From Sedimentibacter sp. MB31-C6 (GTDB lineage Bacteria; Bacillota; Clostridia; Tissierellales; Sedimentibacteraceae), in the NCBI RefSeq assembly GCF_035934735.1, contig NZ_CP142396.1:2728001-2792000 (forward strand): a stretch of DNA of 64,000 bases, written 5' to 3'. A program made the translations under genes and the position numbers. The stretch's first letter is position 1. Each line of letters opens with the position of its first letter. Below are positions 34,074 to 43,316 of this stretch, piece by piece. The notes under the pieces were generated by a model. That model did no database searches. It was not told the origin of the DNA and worked only from the letters and a program-made list of their open reading frames with translations.

Positions 34074-37000
34074 TTAATTTGTTATTGAATCTAAAATTGA
34101 ATCAATTATATCTTCTACTTCTTCATCTGAATTATCAATGTTATTATCATTTAAATCACCATGATTATCATGACCATTGTTATCATTGTTATCATTGTTA
34201 TTGTTATTACCATCGTTTCCGTTGTTTTCATTGTTAGAATCATCATCATGGTTATCGTCACCATTGAGCCATTGATCATAATGCCATTTTGTATGATAGT
34301 AACATGTTTGAGTAGGTATTTGATATTGATAATCTTCAGTTAAATAACCAGAAGAACCTAGTTTTTCTATTTCTATTCCTAGAACATGAGTTAATTGATT
34401 GTTTTCATCAAAAGTAGCTTGCCCAGAATAAATTTGTTTCAATTCATCTGCTGAAAAAATTATTCTATCTTCAAGTATTTGCTTATATAATTTTTTAGCA
34501 TCATAATTTTGTGTCTTTGCATCTGGATCATAAAGTGGATCTCTTGTAACAAAGACTTTTTCTTCAATTAAGTTTCCAGGACAGTATTGAGATGCTAACA
34601 AATTAGAGCTTGTGCAAACTGGAATTTTTACATGTGTATCACAAGTTGTCGTTGGTTGAGTTCCAGGAATAAAGTATTCTGTTATAACCTGACTTCCACG
34701 TTGATCTTGAGAACAAAGTTCTGTAGGCAATTTACCAGATTGACTACAAACTTTTACTGGTATTAAATTTGGATTTAACTCAAATTTAGCAGGCGATAAA
34801 CCCTGGTGAATAGGAGTCATAATTCCGCTCCATAATCTTGCAGTAACACCACTATCACCTGAAAGCTTCATTTGAACATTATCATTTCCAACCCAAACTC
34901 CACCTACATAATAAGGTGAAAATCCTACAAACCAAAAGTCACCATTTGCTTGTGTTGTTCCAGTTTTGCCTGCTACATCAATACCCAACTCTGCTGGTAG
35001 TTTAGCTCTATATGACAGACCTGGATTGACAGTAGTTCTCAAAATATCTTTCATCAAAGAAGCAACTTCAGGGCTAACTACAACATGTGTTTCAGGTACT
35101 TTATCAAGTATAGTTTCGCCTTTCGTATTTACAACTTTAGTATATGCAAAAGGTTCAATATAAACACCATCATTAGCAATAGCACCATAGGCAGCAGTCA
35201 TATCCAGAGGCGAAAATCCTTTAGTTAAACCACCTAAAGCAAGTGATGCTAAATTAACATCATTATAGGCGTTATTTTCACCTGGAGTAATAAAAGTATC
35301 ATTTTCAGGGTTTAGTGCATTTATCAACCCTAGTTTTGTTAATGAATCTATAGCTGCATCTGTACCAATAGTTTCTAACATTTTAACTGCGTTTGTGTTG
35401 ATAGATTGCTCAATTGATTTTCGAAGAGTTGTTTTACCCCAATATTTTATATTTCTGTGTTCATACCAGTTTTTTGGCCATCTATCACCTTTTTCATTAT
35501 ATCTAGGCAAATCATCTAGTATATATGCTGCTGAGTAGCCTAAGTCTAGAGCAGGAAGATACACTGAAAGTGGTTTAATTGTTGAACCTGGCTGTCTTGC
35601 AGCATCAGAAGCACGATTGAAAGTTTTGCTTCCCTCAACATTTCTTCCGCCAATCATAGCTTTTATTTTACCTGTTTTGTAATCTAAAATTACTGTTGCA
35701 GACTGAGGCTGAACAATTCCTGTATCTTGATAGAAGAAATAACCTTCGGGTATTCTCAATATATTATCTTCACCTACTGAAAACATTTCAGGGTTCTTTT
35801 CTAAGTAACTTTTAGGAATTGAGAAAACTCCCTTAGTACCTTTTTGTTCAAGTATTTCAAAATTATTGCCTATATTTAAGGCTCCTATATTATGAGATAC
35901 AAAGTTAAACTTTTCATCTACAGTATAACAATTAACAATATCTATTGATGTAGAATAAAGGTCAAATTTTTTGGAATTTATAATTAAGTTACCTGTTTCA
36001 TCGTAATAGTATTCATCTGGATTTAAATATATACTATTATTAGAATCCAGAATATTATCTTTTGCAAAATAAATAAGCTGACCATTTTCGTTTAGAATAT
36101 TTAGCGCGGAATCAAGAGTACCAGTACCTGAGCCTCCTAACCACTTGAAGTATCTCCAATCCTGAGCAATTGGTTTATCACCAGAAGGCTCAGCTCCAAG
36201 TAGCAACACAGCGAAATTATTATAGGATTCTTCAAGGGATTTTTGCATATTAACATCAATTGTTGTAGTTATTGTCAAACCGCCTCTGTAAATGTAGCTT
36301 TCTGCTTCTTCATAGGATAAGTCTTGCGTAATCATCAAATCTTCAATGACCTTTTCTTTTACATAATCCATTGGAGTTGACGAAATTCCTTCGATTTTTG
36401 TCTGTCCAGGATTTAATGCAATACGCATATCCTCTGACATTGCATTATCATATTCTTCTTGATTTATAAATCCTAGATCAAGCATTCTATTTAATATGAC
36501 ATGTTGTCTATCAATAGCATTTTGGTTATAAACGCATGCATATTGAACAGAACCAATAAATACATATCCAACAATATCATCTTCTGGAATATCATTAGTA
36601 TCTTCTAAATTATATCGATTAAATGGTGCATAAGAAACTGTACTTTTTGCAGAACCAGCTAAAAGAGCGCTTTCAGCTAGTGTAAGATCCTTAGCGTCTT
36701 TAGAAAAATAAGTATATGCTGCAGTTTCAACTCCATAAGAACTTTGGCCTAAAGGTATAGTATTTAAATAATACTCAAGTATTTGATCTTTAGAAAGCTT
36801 TCTTTCCATCTGAATTGATAAATATGCTTCCTTAATTTTTCGTTCCAATGATTTTTCATTTGTAAGGTAAAGATTCTTAACTAACTGTTGTGTGATTGTG
36901 CTAGCACCTTGTGCTGTTGGGTCACCTACTTTAACATTATGTAATAGAGAGCCTAAAATTCTTCGTACATCAATACCTGGATGATCCTCAAATCGATGAT

Positions 37001-37367
37001 CTTCGATTGCTATAAAAGCATTTTGCAAATATTCTGGTATTTCTTCTAATGGAATTATTTCCCTGTTTTCATTTGGATCATGTATTTGCTCTATTATAGA
37101 TCCATTTTCATCTACAATTACTGAACTTTCTGTTAATGTTGTGAGTACATTAGTAGTATCAATTTCAGGGGCACTTTTCATTATGCCAATGACCATACCA
37201 GCAACTGCTCCACCTGCAATGATTATAGCTGTTAATATTAATAATAATGATACTCTTAATATCACATTTTTTTTCTTTTTTCTTTTTTTCTTTTTAGATT
37301 TTTTTACTACATTATTTTCTACTATTTCAATATCTTTTTCATTATTTTTCTTATTTTCTTTTGACAT
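34074..37367 (-). CDS. class A penicillin-binding protein (PBP1A type)
   Basis: The 1097-residue protein has a Lys-rich cytoplasmic start, a membrane helix near residues 36-62 and a GT51 glycosyltransferase domain (EDHRFEDHPGIDVRR, GASTITQQLVKNLYL). A transpeptidase domain follows with the Ser in RQPGSTIKPL, SINTNAVK and GKTGTTQANGDFW. The tail of about 50 residues is rich in Asn, Asp and Gly. It polymerises and cross-links peptidoglycan. It is longer than average because of an insert between the domains and the polar tail. The start is ATG with GGAGG upstream. Sequence gives no hint of a sporulation-specific role. Confidence 0.93.
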   Translation of the reverse strand: MSKENKKNNEKDIEIVENNVVKKSKKKKRKKKKNVILRVSLLLILTAIIIAGGAVAGMVIGIMKSAPEIDTTNVLTTLTESSVIVDENGSIIEQIHDPNENREIIPLEEIPEYLQNAFIAIEDHRFEDHPGIDVRRILGSLLHNVKVGDPTAQGASTITQQLVKNLYLTNEKSLERKIKEAYLSIQMERKLSKDQILEYYLNTIPLGQSSYGVETAAYTYFSKDAKDLTLAESALLAGSAKSTVSYAPFNRYNLEDTNDIPEDDIVGYVFIGSVQYACVYNQNAIDRQHVILNRMLDLGFINQEEYDNAMSEDMRIALNPGQTKIEGISSTPMDYVKEKVIEDLMITQDLSYEEAESYIYRGGLTITTTIDVNMQKSLEESYNNFAVLLLGAEPSGDKPIAQDWRYFKWLGGSGTGTLDSALNILNENGQLIYFAKDNILDSNNSIYLNPDEYYYDETGNLIINSKKFDLYSTSIDIVNCYTVDEKFNFVSHNIGALNIGNNFEILEQKGTKGVFSIPKSYLEKNPEMFSVGEDNILRIPEGYFFYQDTGIVQPQSATVILDYKTGKIKAMIGGRNVEGSKTFNRASDAARQPGSTIKPLSVYLPALDLGYSAAYILDDLPRYNEKGDRWPKNWYEHRNIKYWGKTTLRKSIEQSINTNAVKMLETIGTDAAIDSLTKLGLINALNPENDTFITPGENNAYNDVNLASLALGGLTKGFSPLDMTAAYGAIANDGVYIEPFAYTKVVNTKGETILDKVPETHVVVSPEVASLMKDILRTTVNPGLSYRAKLPAELGIDVAGKTGTTQANGDFWFVGFSPYYVGGVWVGNDNVQMKLSGDSGVTARLWSGIMTPIHQGLSPAKFELNPNLIPVKVCSQSGKLPTELCSQDQRGSQVITEYFIPGTQPTTTCDTHVKIPVCTSSNLLASQYCPGNLIEEKVFVTRDPLYDPDAKTQNYDAKKLYKQILEDRIIFSADELKQIYSGQATFDENNQLTHVLGIEIEKLGSSGYLTEDYQYQIPTQTCYYHTKWHYDQWLNGDDNHDDDSNNENNGNDGNNNNNDNNDNNGHDNHGDLNDNNIDNSDEEVEDIIDSILDSITN

Positions 37368-37393
37368 ATTAACCTCCGTATAACTACGTAATT

Positions 37394-37424
37394 AGTATAT
37401 CACAAAATATACTAATGTTGTCAA
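37394..37424 (-). promoter_or_regulatory. candidate promoter of the PBP gene
   Basis: On the minus strand TTGACA and TATACT are 19 bases apart, a slightly long spacer. Confidence 0.5.
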
Positions 37425-37475
37425 AGTTTTTAATTTTCATCATATTATATAATAGAAGGGAGGGGAAATCAATAG

Positions 37476-38114
37476 GTGAAAAAATACAAGAGAACTTATA
37501 TTCAAATAATTGCCATGTTTTTAGTAATTTTTTCTATAATTTCATATTATTATATAGAAGTAAGTATTAAACCTACTTTAAAATCAATATGTGAAGTAAA
37601 CGCTAAAGTTATTGCTACACAAATAATTAACAGTACAGTAAGAGAAGAAATAGAAAAAGATGAATTAAAAGAACAAATTTTAATACCAACTTATGACAAT
37701 GATGGAAAAATAAATATGATTCGCACAGATGCATTGGTAATGAATAAAATATCTTCCAATATTGCCAAGAGTGTTCAGGATAAAATTGTTAATCTTGAGA
37801 ATCAATCTTTTAAAATTCCACTTTTTTCAGCACTAGACAATCAGCTTCTTTCAAATAGAGGTCCTGATTTAAAATTTACAATATTTCATCAAGGTAGTGT
37901 TATAGTAGACTTTATTACTGAGTTTGAAGAATCAGGAATAAATCAAACCAGATATAAAATTTATATTACTGTTAGTGTTGATATGAGAATTATAAGTCCT
38001 GCTACAACAAGTAGTATTACAGTGAGCAATAATTTATTAATTGCTGAAATTGTAATAGTTGGAGAAGTTCCAGATTCGTATATGAGTTTTCCTTCATTAA
38101 GGGAGGCAAATTAA
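37476..38114 (+). CDS. yunB: sporulation protein YunB
   Basis: The 212-residue protein has an N-terminal membrane helix (residues 10-30), then the YunB domain with CEVNAKVIATQIIN, NQLLSNRGPDLKF and PATTSSITVSNNLLIAEIVI. YunB is made under sigma E in relatives and contributes to the spore envelope. The start is GTG with GGAGGGG 10 bases upstream. It is divergent from the PBP gene. Confidence 0.86.
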   Translation: MKKYKRTYIQIIAMFLVIFSIISYYYIEVSIKPTLKSICEVNAKVIATQIINSTVREEIEKDELKEQILIPTYDNDGKINMIRTDALVMNKISSNIAKSVQDKIVNLENQSFKIPLFSALDNQLLSNRGPDLKFTIFHQGSVIVDFITEFEESGINQTRYKIYITVSVDMRIISPATTSSITVSNNLLIAEIVIVGEVPDSYMSFPSLREAN

Positions 38115-38257
38115 GTAAAAATAAAAAATATGTACATAATAATATTAAATGTGGTAAAATATGATTAACGTAAAAATGATTCCATATATTAAGAATATAT
38201 ATGGAATTATTAAAATTAGAAACTATAAACATAAACATATGTATATATGGAGGTAAC

Positions 38258-39535
38258 ATGGGAGAAAAAGAAAGATGTTTATTAATTGCTGTGCAATTGC
38301 AAAATACTGAAGAAAATGATATGGATGAACTAGAGCAGCTAGTTGAAGCTGCAGGAGGTGAAGTTATATCAAGTGTAATACAAAATAGACATGGTATAGA
38401 TAATAAGTATTATGTCGGTCAAGGAAAAATAGAAGAAATAGCTGCTTATGTTAAAGAGCTTGATATAGATACAGTAATTATTAATGATGAATTAACTGGG
38501 TCTCAAATAAGAAATATTGAAGAAGTTATAGATGTTAAGATAATAGATAGAACAAACTTAATACTTGATATTTTTGCTAAGAGAGCATTGACTAAAGAAG
38601 GTCAATTACAAGTAGCATTAGCTCAATTAAAATATAGTTTACCTAGACTTATCGGTCTGAATAAGAATCTATCAAGATTGGGAGGCGGAATTGGTACTAG
38701 AGGACCTGGCGAGCAAAAGTTAGAATTGGATAGAAGACGTATAAAAGATAAAATTAATGATATTCAGAGCCAGTTAGAAGAATTAAGTAAAGCTAGGGAA
38801 ACTAAAAGAAAAAAACGAATGAAGGATGAAGTACCAGTTATATCAATAGTAGGCTATACTAATGCAGGTAAATCAACACTTATGAATGCTTTGTTAGAAA
38901 GCGAATGGTGTGATGACGAACTTGAAAATAAAAAAGTTTTTTCTCATGACATGCTTTTTGCTACTTTAGATACAGAGTTGAGGAGAGTTAGATTACCAGG
39001 TGGAAAACTATCAATTTTTTCAGATACAGTAGGATTTATCAAGAAACTTCCAACTCAAATAATAGAAGCCTTTAAGGGTACATTAGAAGAAATTAAATTT
39101 GCAGATTTAATAATACATTTAATAGATATTAATGACGAAAATCTAGTGGAACATAAAGAAACAACTATAAACTTAATTGAAAAGATTACTAATAAAGAAA
39201 TACCTATATTGACAGTTTATAATAAGGTAGATAAAATTATGAATGAAAAGATAACTACTATATCAAATAGTGATATTATATATATTTCTGCATTAAATAA
39301 ATATAATTTAGATATGTTGTTAGATACAGTTGATTATAAAGTAAATGGTAAAAAACTAAAATGCAAATTAAAAATACCTAATACTGATTTAAAAGAATAC
39401 TATTATTTATATGAAAATAGAAATACTGATTCTACTGAATTTGATGGAGATGGCGTAAATTTTAATGTTTTTTTATATGAAAGTGAATTGAAAAAATACC
39501 AAAAATATATAATAGGTGAATTAAATGATGAGTAA
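38258..39535 (+). CDS. hflX: ribosome-associated GTPase HflX
   Basis: The 425-residue protein has the HflX N-terminal domain (YYVGQGKIEEI, RLGGGIGTRGPGEQKLE), a G domain with GYTNAGKSTLMNAL, DTVGFI and NKVD, and a C-terminal part. It splits or rescues ribosomes under stress in relatives. The ATG at 38258 follows GGAGG; an upstream frame from 38201 lacks a site. It overlaps the following YigZ-type gene by 11 bases. Confidence 0.93.
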   Translation: MGEKERCLLIAVQLQNTEENDMDELEQLVEAAGGEVISSVIQNRHGIDNKYYVGQGKIEEIAAYVKELDIDTVIINDELTGSQIRNIEEVIDVKIIDRTNLILDIFAKRALTKEGQLQVALAQLKYSLPRLIGLNKNLSRLGGGIGTRGPGEQKLELDRRRIKDKINDIQSQLEELSKARETKRKKRMKDEVPVISIVGYTNAGKSTLMNALLESEWCDDELENKKVFSHDMLFATLDTELRRVRLPGGKLSIFSDTVGFIKKLPTQIIEAFKGTLEEIKFADLIIHLIDINDENLVEHKETTINLIEKITNKEIPILTVYNKVDKIMNEKITTISNSDIIYISALNKYNLDMLLDTVDYKVNGKKLKCKLKIPNTDLKEYYYLYENRNTDSTEFDGDGVNFNVFLYESELKKYQKYIIGELNDE

Positions 39536-40172
39536 TTATAAATCAATACATCAATATGGTAGAGATGAAATAATTATAAATAAGTCAAAATTTATTGGAA
39601 CGGCAATACCTATAAATTCAGAAGAAGAAGCATTAGAATTTATTAATGAAATTAAAAAAGAATATAAGGATGCTACTCATAATGTATATGCTTATACTTT
39701 AGAAGAAAACATGAATATTCAAAGATTTTCTGATGATGGAGAACCTTCCGGAACTGCAGGAATGCCCGCTTTAAATGTTATAACGCAAGAGAACTTAAGA
39801 AATGTAGTAGTTGTTGTTACAAGATATTTTGGAGGCGTAATGCTAGGAGCTGGAGGATTAATACGCGCTTATACAAAAGGTGCTAAAATTGCCTTGAATA
39901 GTGGTATAATAGTTGATAAAAATTTATTTTACGAAGTATCTTTTAAAATTGACTATACATTACTTGGGAAAATAGATAATGAATTAACTACAAATAATTT
40001 TTTAATTATAGATAAAATATATGAAGAATCTGTTATTTTAAAATTAATAGTAAAAGATGATGATATCGTAAGATTAAAAAATCTGTTAATGGAACTTACA
40101 AGTGGACAGGCAGAGATTAATATTGGAAAGGCAGACTATTTTTCAATTAAAGATGGCAAAGTTTTAAAATAA
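39525..40172 (+). CDS. YigZ/IMPACT family protein
   Basis: The 215-residue protein has the UPF0029 domain with ATHNVYAYTLEE, SDDGEPSGTAGMPALNVI and VVVTRYFGGVMLGAGGLIRA, then a C-terminal alpha-beta domain. The family is related to IMPACT, linked to translation control in eukaryotes; the bacterial role is unclear. AGGTGA lies before the ATG, and the ATG at 39528 is also possible. It probably shares a transcript with hflX. Confidence 0.88.
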   Translation: MMSNYKSIHQYGRDEIIINKSKFIGTAIPINSEEEALEFINEIKKEYKDATHNVYAYTLEENMNIQRFSDDGEPSGTAGMPALNVITQENLRNVVVVVTRYFGGVMLGAGGLIRAYTKGAKIALNSGIIVDKNLFYEVSFKIDYTLLGKIDNELTTNNFLIIDKIYEESVILKLIVKDDDIVRLKNLLMELTSGQAEINIGKADYFSIKDGKVLK

Positions 40173-40189
40173 AGTAAAAAAAATATGAT

Positions 40190-40218
40190 TTGTAAAGTTA
40201 AAAATTATATGATAAAAT
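40190..40218 (+). promoter_or_regulatory. candidate promoter of the YebC gene
   Basis: TTGTAA and TAAAAT are 17 bases apart, 31 bases before the start. Confidence 0.6.
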
Positions 40219-40248
40219 ATCTCGGTTATTAACTGTAAGGAGGCAAAT

Positions 40249-40995
40249 ATGTCTGGACATTCAAAATGGTCAAATATAAAAAATCGAAAAGGTAAACAAG
40301 ATGCTTTAAAAGGTAAAATTTTTACAAAGTTAGCAAGAGCCATAACTGTTGCAGTAAGAGAGGGTGGCGCTGATTCAGATTATAATTCATCATTAGCAAC
40401 AGCAATAGAAAAAGCAAAGGCACAAAATATGCCTAATGACAATATAGACAGAGCAATTAAAGCAGGTATGGGTGCAGCTGAAGGACAGCACTTTGATACT
40501 ATTACTTACGAAGGTTATGGTCCAAGTGGAACAGCTTTCATGGTTCAATGCTTAACAGACAACAAAAATAGGACAGCAGCAGACGTTAGACATTATTTTT
40601 CAAAGTATAACGGAAACTTAGGAACAACTGGTTGTGTTGGCTATTTATTCGATAGAAAAGGTGTTATATCTATTGATAAAGATGATAAAACTGATGAAGA
40701 AACTGTTATGATGGCAGCCTTAGAAGCTGGTGCGGAAGATTTTGAGGTAGAAGATGATAGCTACGAAATTACTACAGTTCCTGAAGAATTTATATCAGTT
40801 TTAAACAGTTTAAAAGAAGCAGGATATGATAATATTAAAGGTGATATAATGTTTCTTCCTCAAACAACTGTAAAAGTAGAAGATGAAGAAAACTTAAAAA
40901 TGCTAGATAAATTAATTGAAGCATTAGAAGATAATGACGATGTTCAGGAAATTTATCACAACTGGGACGAACCAGAAGAAGATGAAGAAGAATAG
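40249..40995 (+). CDS. YebC/PmpR family regulatory protein
   Basis: The 248-residue protein begins MSGHSKWSNIKNRKGKQDAL and has the family core with NMPNDNIDRAIKAGMG, YEGYGPSGTAFMVQCLTDN and NLGTTGCVGYLF. YebC-type proteins act as transcription regulators or translation factors aiding proline-rich stretches. The start is ATG with AAGGAGG upstream. It forms its own unit, closed by a long-loop terminator. Confidence 0.93.
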   Translation: MSGHSKWSNIKNRKGKQDALKGKIFTKLARAITVAVREGGADSDYNSSLATAIEKAKAQNMPNDNIDRAIKAGMGAAEGQHFDTITYEGYGPSGTAFMVQCLTDNKNRTAADVRHYFSKYNGNLGTTGCVGYLFDRKGVISIDKDDKTDEETVMMAALEAGAEDFEVEDDSYEITTVPEEFISVLNSLKEAGYDNIKGDIMFLPQTTVKVEDEENLKMLDKLIEALEDNDDVQEIYHNWDEPEEDEEE

Positions 40996-41010
40996 AGATT
41001 AAATTATTAT

Positions 41011-41060
41011 ATGCCTCCACTATGAATTGTGTGTTTACACTATATATGTGGAGGTATTTT
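41011..41060 (+). terminator. terminator after the YebC gene
   Basis: ATGCCTCCAC and GTGGAGGTAT pair (one G-T wobble) around a 27-base loop with an inner GTGT/ACAC stem, then TTTT. Confidence 0.75.
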
Positions 41061-41186
41061 TATGAAATTGAAAGAAAAGATGTATTTTGTCAGAATTTGT
41101 TTGCTATTTAGTAACCAAGTTTTTTATGAAACATAATATATATCAATACCTTTTATAGTTTGTATTAAAGGAGCATGATTAATATT

Positions 41187-42017
41187 ATGATAAAACAAAT
41201 ATTGCAACAAGCATGTGAAAATATAGCTGATTACACTGAAACGAGTATACCTGTTACAGTTGAACTAGATTTAGTAAACTCGATTTTAACACCTGGACCA
41301 GGTGAGTTTCAAAGATTTTGTTATATTGTAACTCAAGTAGAAGAACCAATTGCTTTAAGTCATTGGCTGTTAGGTATATGTCCTGATATAACTGAGGAAG
41401 ATCTTGGAGAAGTTACTGTATTTATTAATAACGTAGAACAAGATGTAGTTATAGGGGAAAATGTTCAGATTAGAACAGAAGAAAATCCAGACCCGCCTAC
41501 AGGTTGTGTAGGTTTAAAATTTGATTTTGCTTTAGAAGAAGAAAATGATGTTATGACGGTATGTTTTGAGTTAACTACAACATATCAAATTGGTCCAAAT
41601 AATGTATGTCTATCTGGCGGAGGAGAAACAGAAACCGGATTAAATGTATGTGGTCCTGTATGTGGTACTGTTGAACTATGCGAAACTACAGTTTTTCAAA
41701 CAATAGGAACTTGCGTTCCAGTAACGGTTACTCCATTTGCAGAAGTAGGCGATATCGACGTTACTTGTCTAGGAGATGCAACTGTATCTAATACACCTTG
41801 TATAGACACAGGTGTTACTTCTTGTACTTTCTATGTATCGCAAAATCTCTGTGTGGAAGTTCCAGTATCTTTTGGGGCGTTAGGAGAACCTGGTGAAACA
41901 ATAGTTACCTGTGGAGAACCTAACCAAGAGGGTTGTGTAATCAATGGTAATGATGAAGAATCTACTACTGAGCTAAAAAGTAGATTACAACCAAAAATAA
42001 AAATCAACAGAATCTAA
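41187..42017 (+). CDS. cysteine-rich protein of unknown function, two-domain
   Basis: I do not recognise this 276-residue protein. It has no signal peptide. Residues about 1-140 form a beta-rich domain with VPVTVELDLVNSILTPGPGE. Residues about 160-255 form a cysteine-rich domain with 11 or more Cys and the repeated shape C-E-T-x-V-F-Q and C-V-P-V (for example CETTVFQTIGTCVPVTVTPF). The same domain makes up most of the next protein. The ATG at 41187 is chosen; ATG 41175 directly abuts GGAG. Disulfide cross-linking in a spore coat or exosporium is a plausible guess, not shown. Confidence 0.7.
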   Translation: MIKQILQQACENIADYTETSIPVTVELDLVNSILTPGPGEFQRFCYIVTQVEEPIALSHWLLGICPDITEEDLGEVTVFINNVEQDVVIGENVQIRTEENPDPPTGCVGLKFDFALEEENDVMTVCFELTTTYQIGPNNVCLSGGGETETGLNVCGPVCGTVELCETTVFQTIGTCVPVTVTPFAEVGDIDVTCLGDATVSNTPCIDTGVTSCTFYVSQNLCVEVPVSFGALGEPGETIVTCGEPNQEGCVINGNDEESTTELKSRLQPKIKINRI

Positions 42018-42091
42018 TTTTACGTTATTAAGGGACTGTTATTATAGACAGCCCCTTAAATATCTATAATTGTTATTAGGAGGATGTTAAA

Positions 42092-42478
42092 ATGTTTAGA
42101 GATAAATTTCAAAATGAAGATATAGATAAGTGTAATCCATCATGTGAGAAAGAATCTTGTGAAACAGATGTTTTTCAAGAAATGGATGTTTGTGTGCCTA
42201 TTTCAATCGAACCTTATGTAGATTTAGGTGAAGCTGAAGTGGAATGTATTGAAGATCCTTATATAGATTCTTTACATTTTTGTAAGTGTAATAAAAATGA
42301 AACTTGTAAATTTACTATATATCAAAAAATTTGTGTAATGATACCAGTTGAATTTAAGGCAATTGCAAGAAGTGGATCAACTTCTGTTATTTGTGGAGAT
42401 ATATCAGATGAAGATTGTCCTACACATATTTGTGATGAAGAAGGTTATTTTTATATTAAAGGGAAGATGGTAGAGTAG
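42092..42478 (+). CDS. cysteine-rich protein, paralogue of the preceding gene
   Basis: The 128-residue protein lacks the N-terminal domain of its neighbour but shares the cysteine-rich domain: CETDVFQEMDVCVPISIEPY aligns with CETTVFQTIGTCVPVTVTPF, and KICVMIPVEFKAIARSGSTS aligns with NLCVEVPVSFGALGEPGETI. It has about 14 Cys. Start is ATG with AGGAGG upstream. The two genes are 74 bases apart and probably co-transcribed. Function is unknown; a structural surface role is inferred from the Cys content only. Confidence 0.72.
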   Translation: MFRDKFQNEDIDKCNPSCEKESCETDVFQEMDVCVPISIEPYVDLGEAEVECIEDPYIDSLHFCKCNKNETCKFTIYQKICVMIPVEFKAIARSGSTSVICGDISDEDCPTHICDEEGYFYIKGKMVE

Positions 42479-42500
42479 TTTACTAAGTAGAAATTGTTCC

Positions 42501-42533
42501 TGCCTCGTTGAAACGGTGTGTTATAACGAGGCA
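42501..42533. terminator. inverted repeat between convergent genes
   Basis: TGCCTCGTT and AACGAGGCA pair around a 15-base loop. The T run is weak on both strands. Confidence 0.55.
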
Positions 42534-42538
42534 ATAAA

Positions 42539-43111
42539 TTATAATATTGTATGTTCAAGAAATATTTTAACTCCAATTATAATTAATATTGTACCACCAA
42601 GGATTTCTGCTTTTTGTTTAAATTTTTCACCAAATCTTTTGCCAAGATTTGAGCCTATTACTGAATTAAAAAATGTTATAATACCGATTGACAAGGCAGC
42701 AATAATAATATCAACTTTCATTATGGAAAAACTTATACCTACTGCTAAGGCATCTATACTTGTTGCAATAGCTTGTAATATTAAAGTTTTAAAAGTTAGT
42801 ATTTTGGTACTTGTTAGGCATGCTTCTGGGTACTTAAGCTCTTTTATTGCTTCACATATCATTTTTCCGCCAATTATTCCTAATAATATAAGTGCAATCC
42901 AATGATCTAAAAAGGTTATAAAATCACTGAAGGTTGAACCAATTTGATAACCGATAATTGGCATTAAGGCTTGAAAAAAACCAAAAATAAAAGCAGTCAC
43001 TAAAACCTGTTTTTTCTGAATATTGTTGTAACACATACCATTAGTTATTGATACTGCACATGCATCCATTGATAAGCCTAAAGACGTAAAAAGCAATGTA
43101 ATTAAACCCAT
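42539..43111 (-). CDS. mntP: MntP-family manganese efflux pump
   Basis: The 190-residue membrane protein has six predicted helices and two internal repeats with the metal-site motifs GLSMDACAVS and ATSIDALAVG. MntP exports manganese; some spore formers carry a related YtaF sporulation protein, which cannot be excluded. The start is ATG with GGAGG upstream. No yybP-ykoY riboswitch is visible in the leader. Confidence 0.85.
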   Translation of the reverse strand: MGLITLLFTSLGLSMDACAVSITNGMCYNNIQKKQVLVTAFIFGFFQALMPIIGYQIGSTFSDFITFLDHWIALILLGIIGGKMICEAIKELKYPEACLTSTKILTFKTLILQAIATSIDALAVGISFSIMKVDIIIAALSIGIITFFNSVIGSNLGKRFGEKFKQKAEILGGTILIIIGVKIFLEHTIL

Positions 43112-43128
43112 TATGCCTCCAATAATTA

Positions 43129-43158
43129 AGACTCATAATTGAATGAGTCTGTTTTTTT
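43129..43158 (+). terminator. plus-strand terminator-like hairpin in the mntP leader
   Basis: AGACTCAT and ATGAGTCT pair around AATTGA, followed by GTTTTTTT on the plus strand. No plus-strand gene ends here. On the minus strand it forms a hairpin just before the mntP ribosome binding site. Confidence 0.6.
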
Positions 43159-43232
43159 AATGTAGTAGTATTTTATAGTTTATATGATTTACTAGTCTAC
43201 AACTATTTATATTTATTTGTAATTTTAGAAAA

Positions 43233-43261
43233 ATTATATCATGCAAAAGTATTTATTTCAA
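43233..43261 (-). promoter_or_regulatory. sigma-A-type promoter of mntP
   Basis: On the minus strand TTGAAA and TATAAT are 17 bases apart, about 120 bases before the start, so the mRNA has a leader of about 115 bases with the hairpin at 43129-43150. Confidence 0.75.
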
Positions 43262-43316
43262 TATTATTATGTGGAATTTTGCAAATTCATGTAGACTATG
43301 TTATTTCATGCTTATA

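Noticed and set aside
41062-41136. A 24-codon frame after the YebC gene with GGAGG upstream
   Set aside because: The GGAGG is part of the terminator stem, and the peptide has no recognisable features.
43112-43230. A manganese riboswitch (yybP-ykoY) in the mntP leader
   Set aside because: The conserved core of that riboswitch was not found; only one simple hairpin is present.
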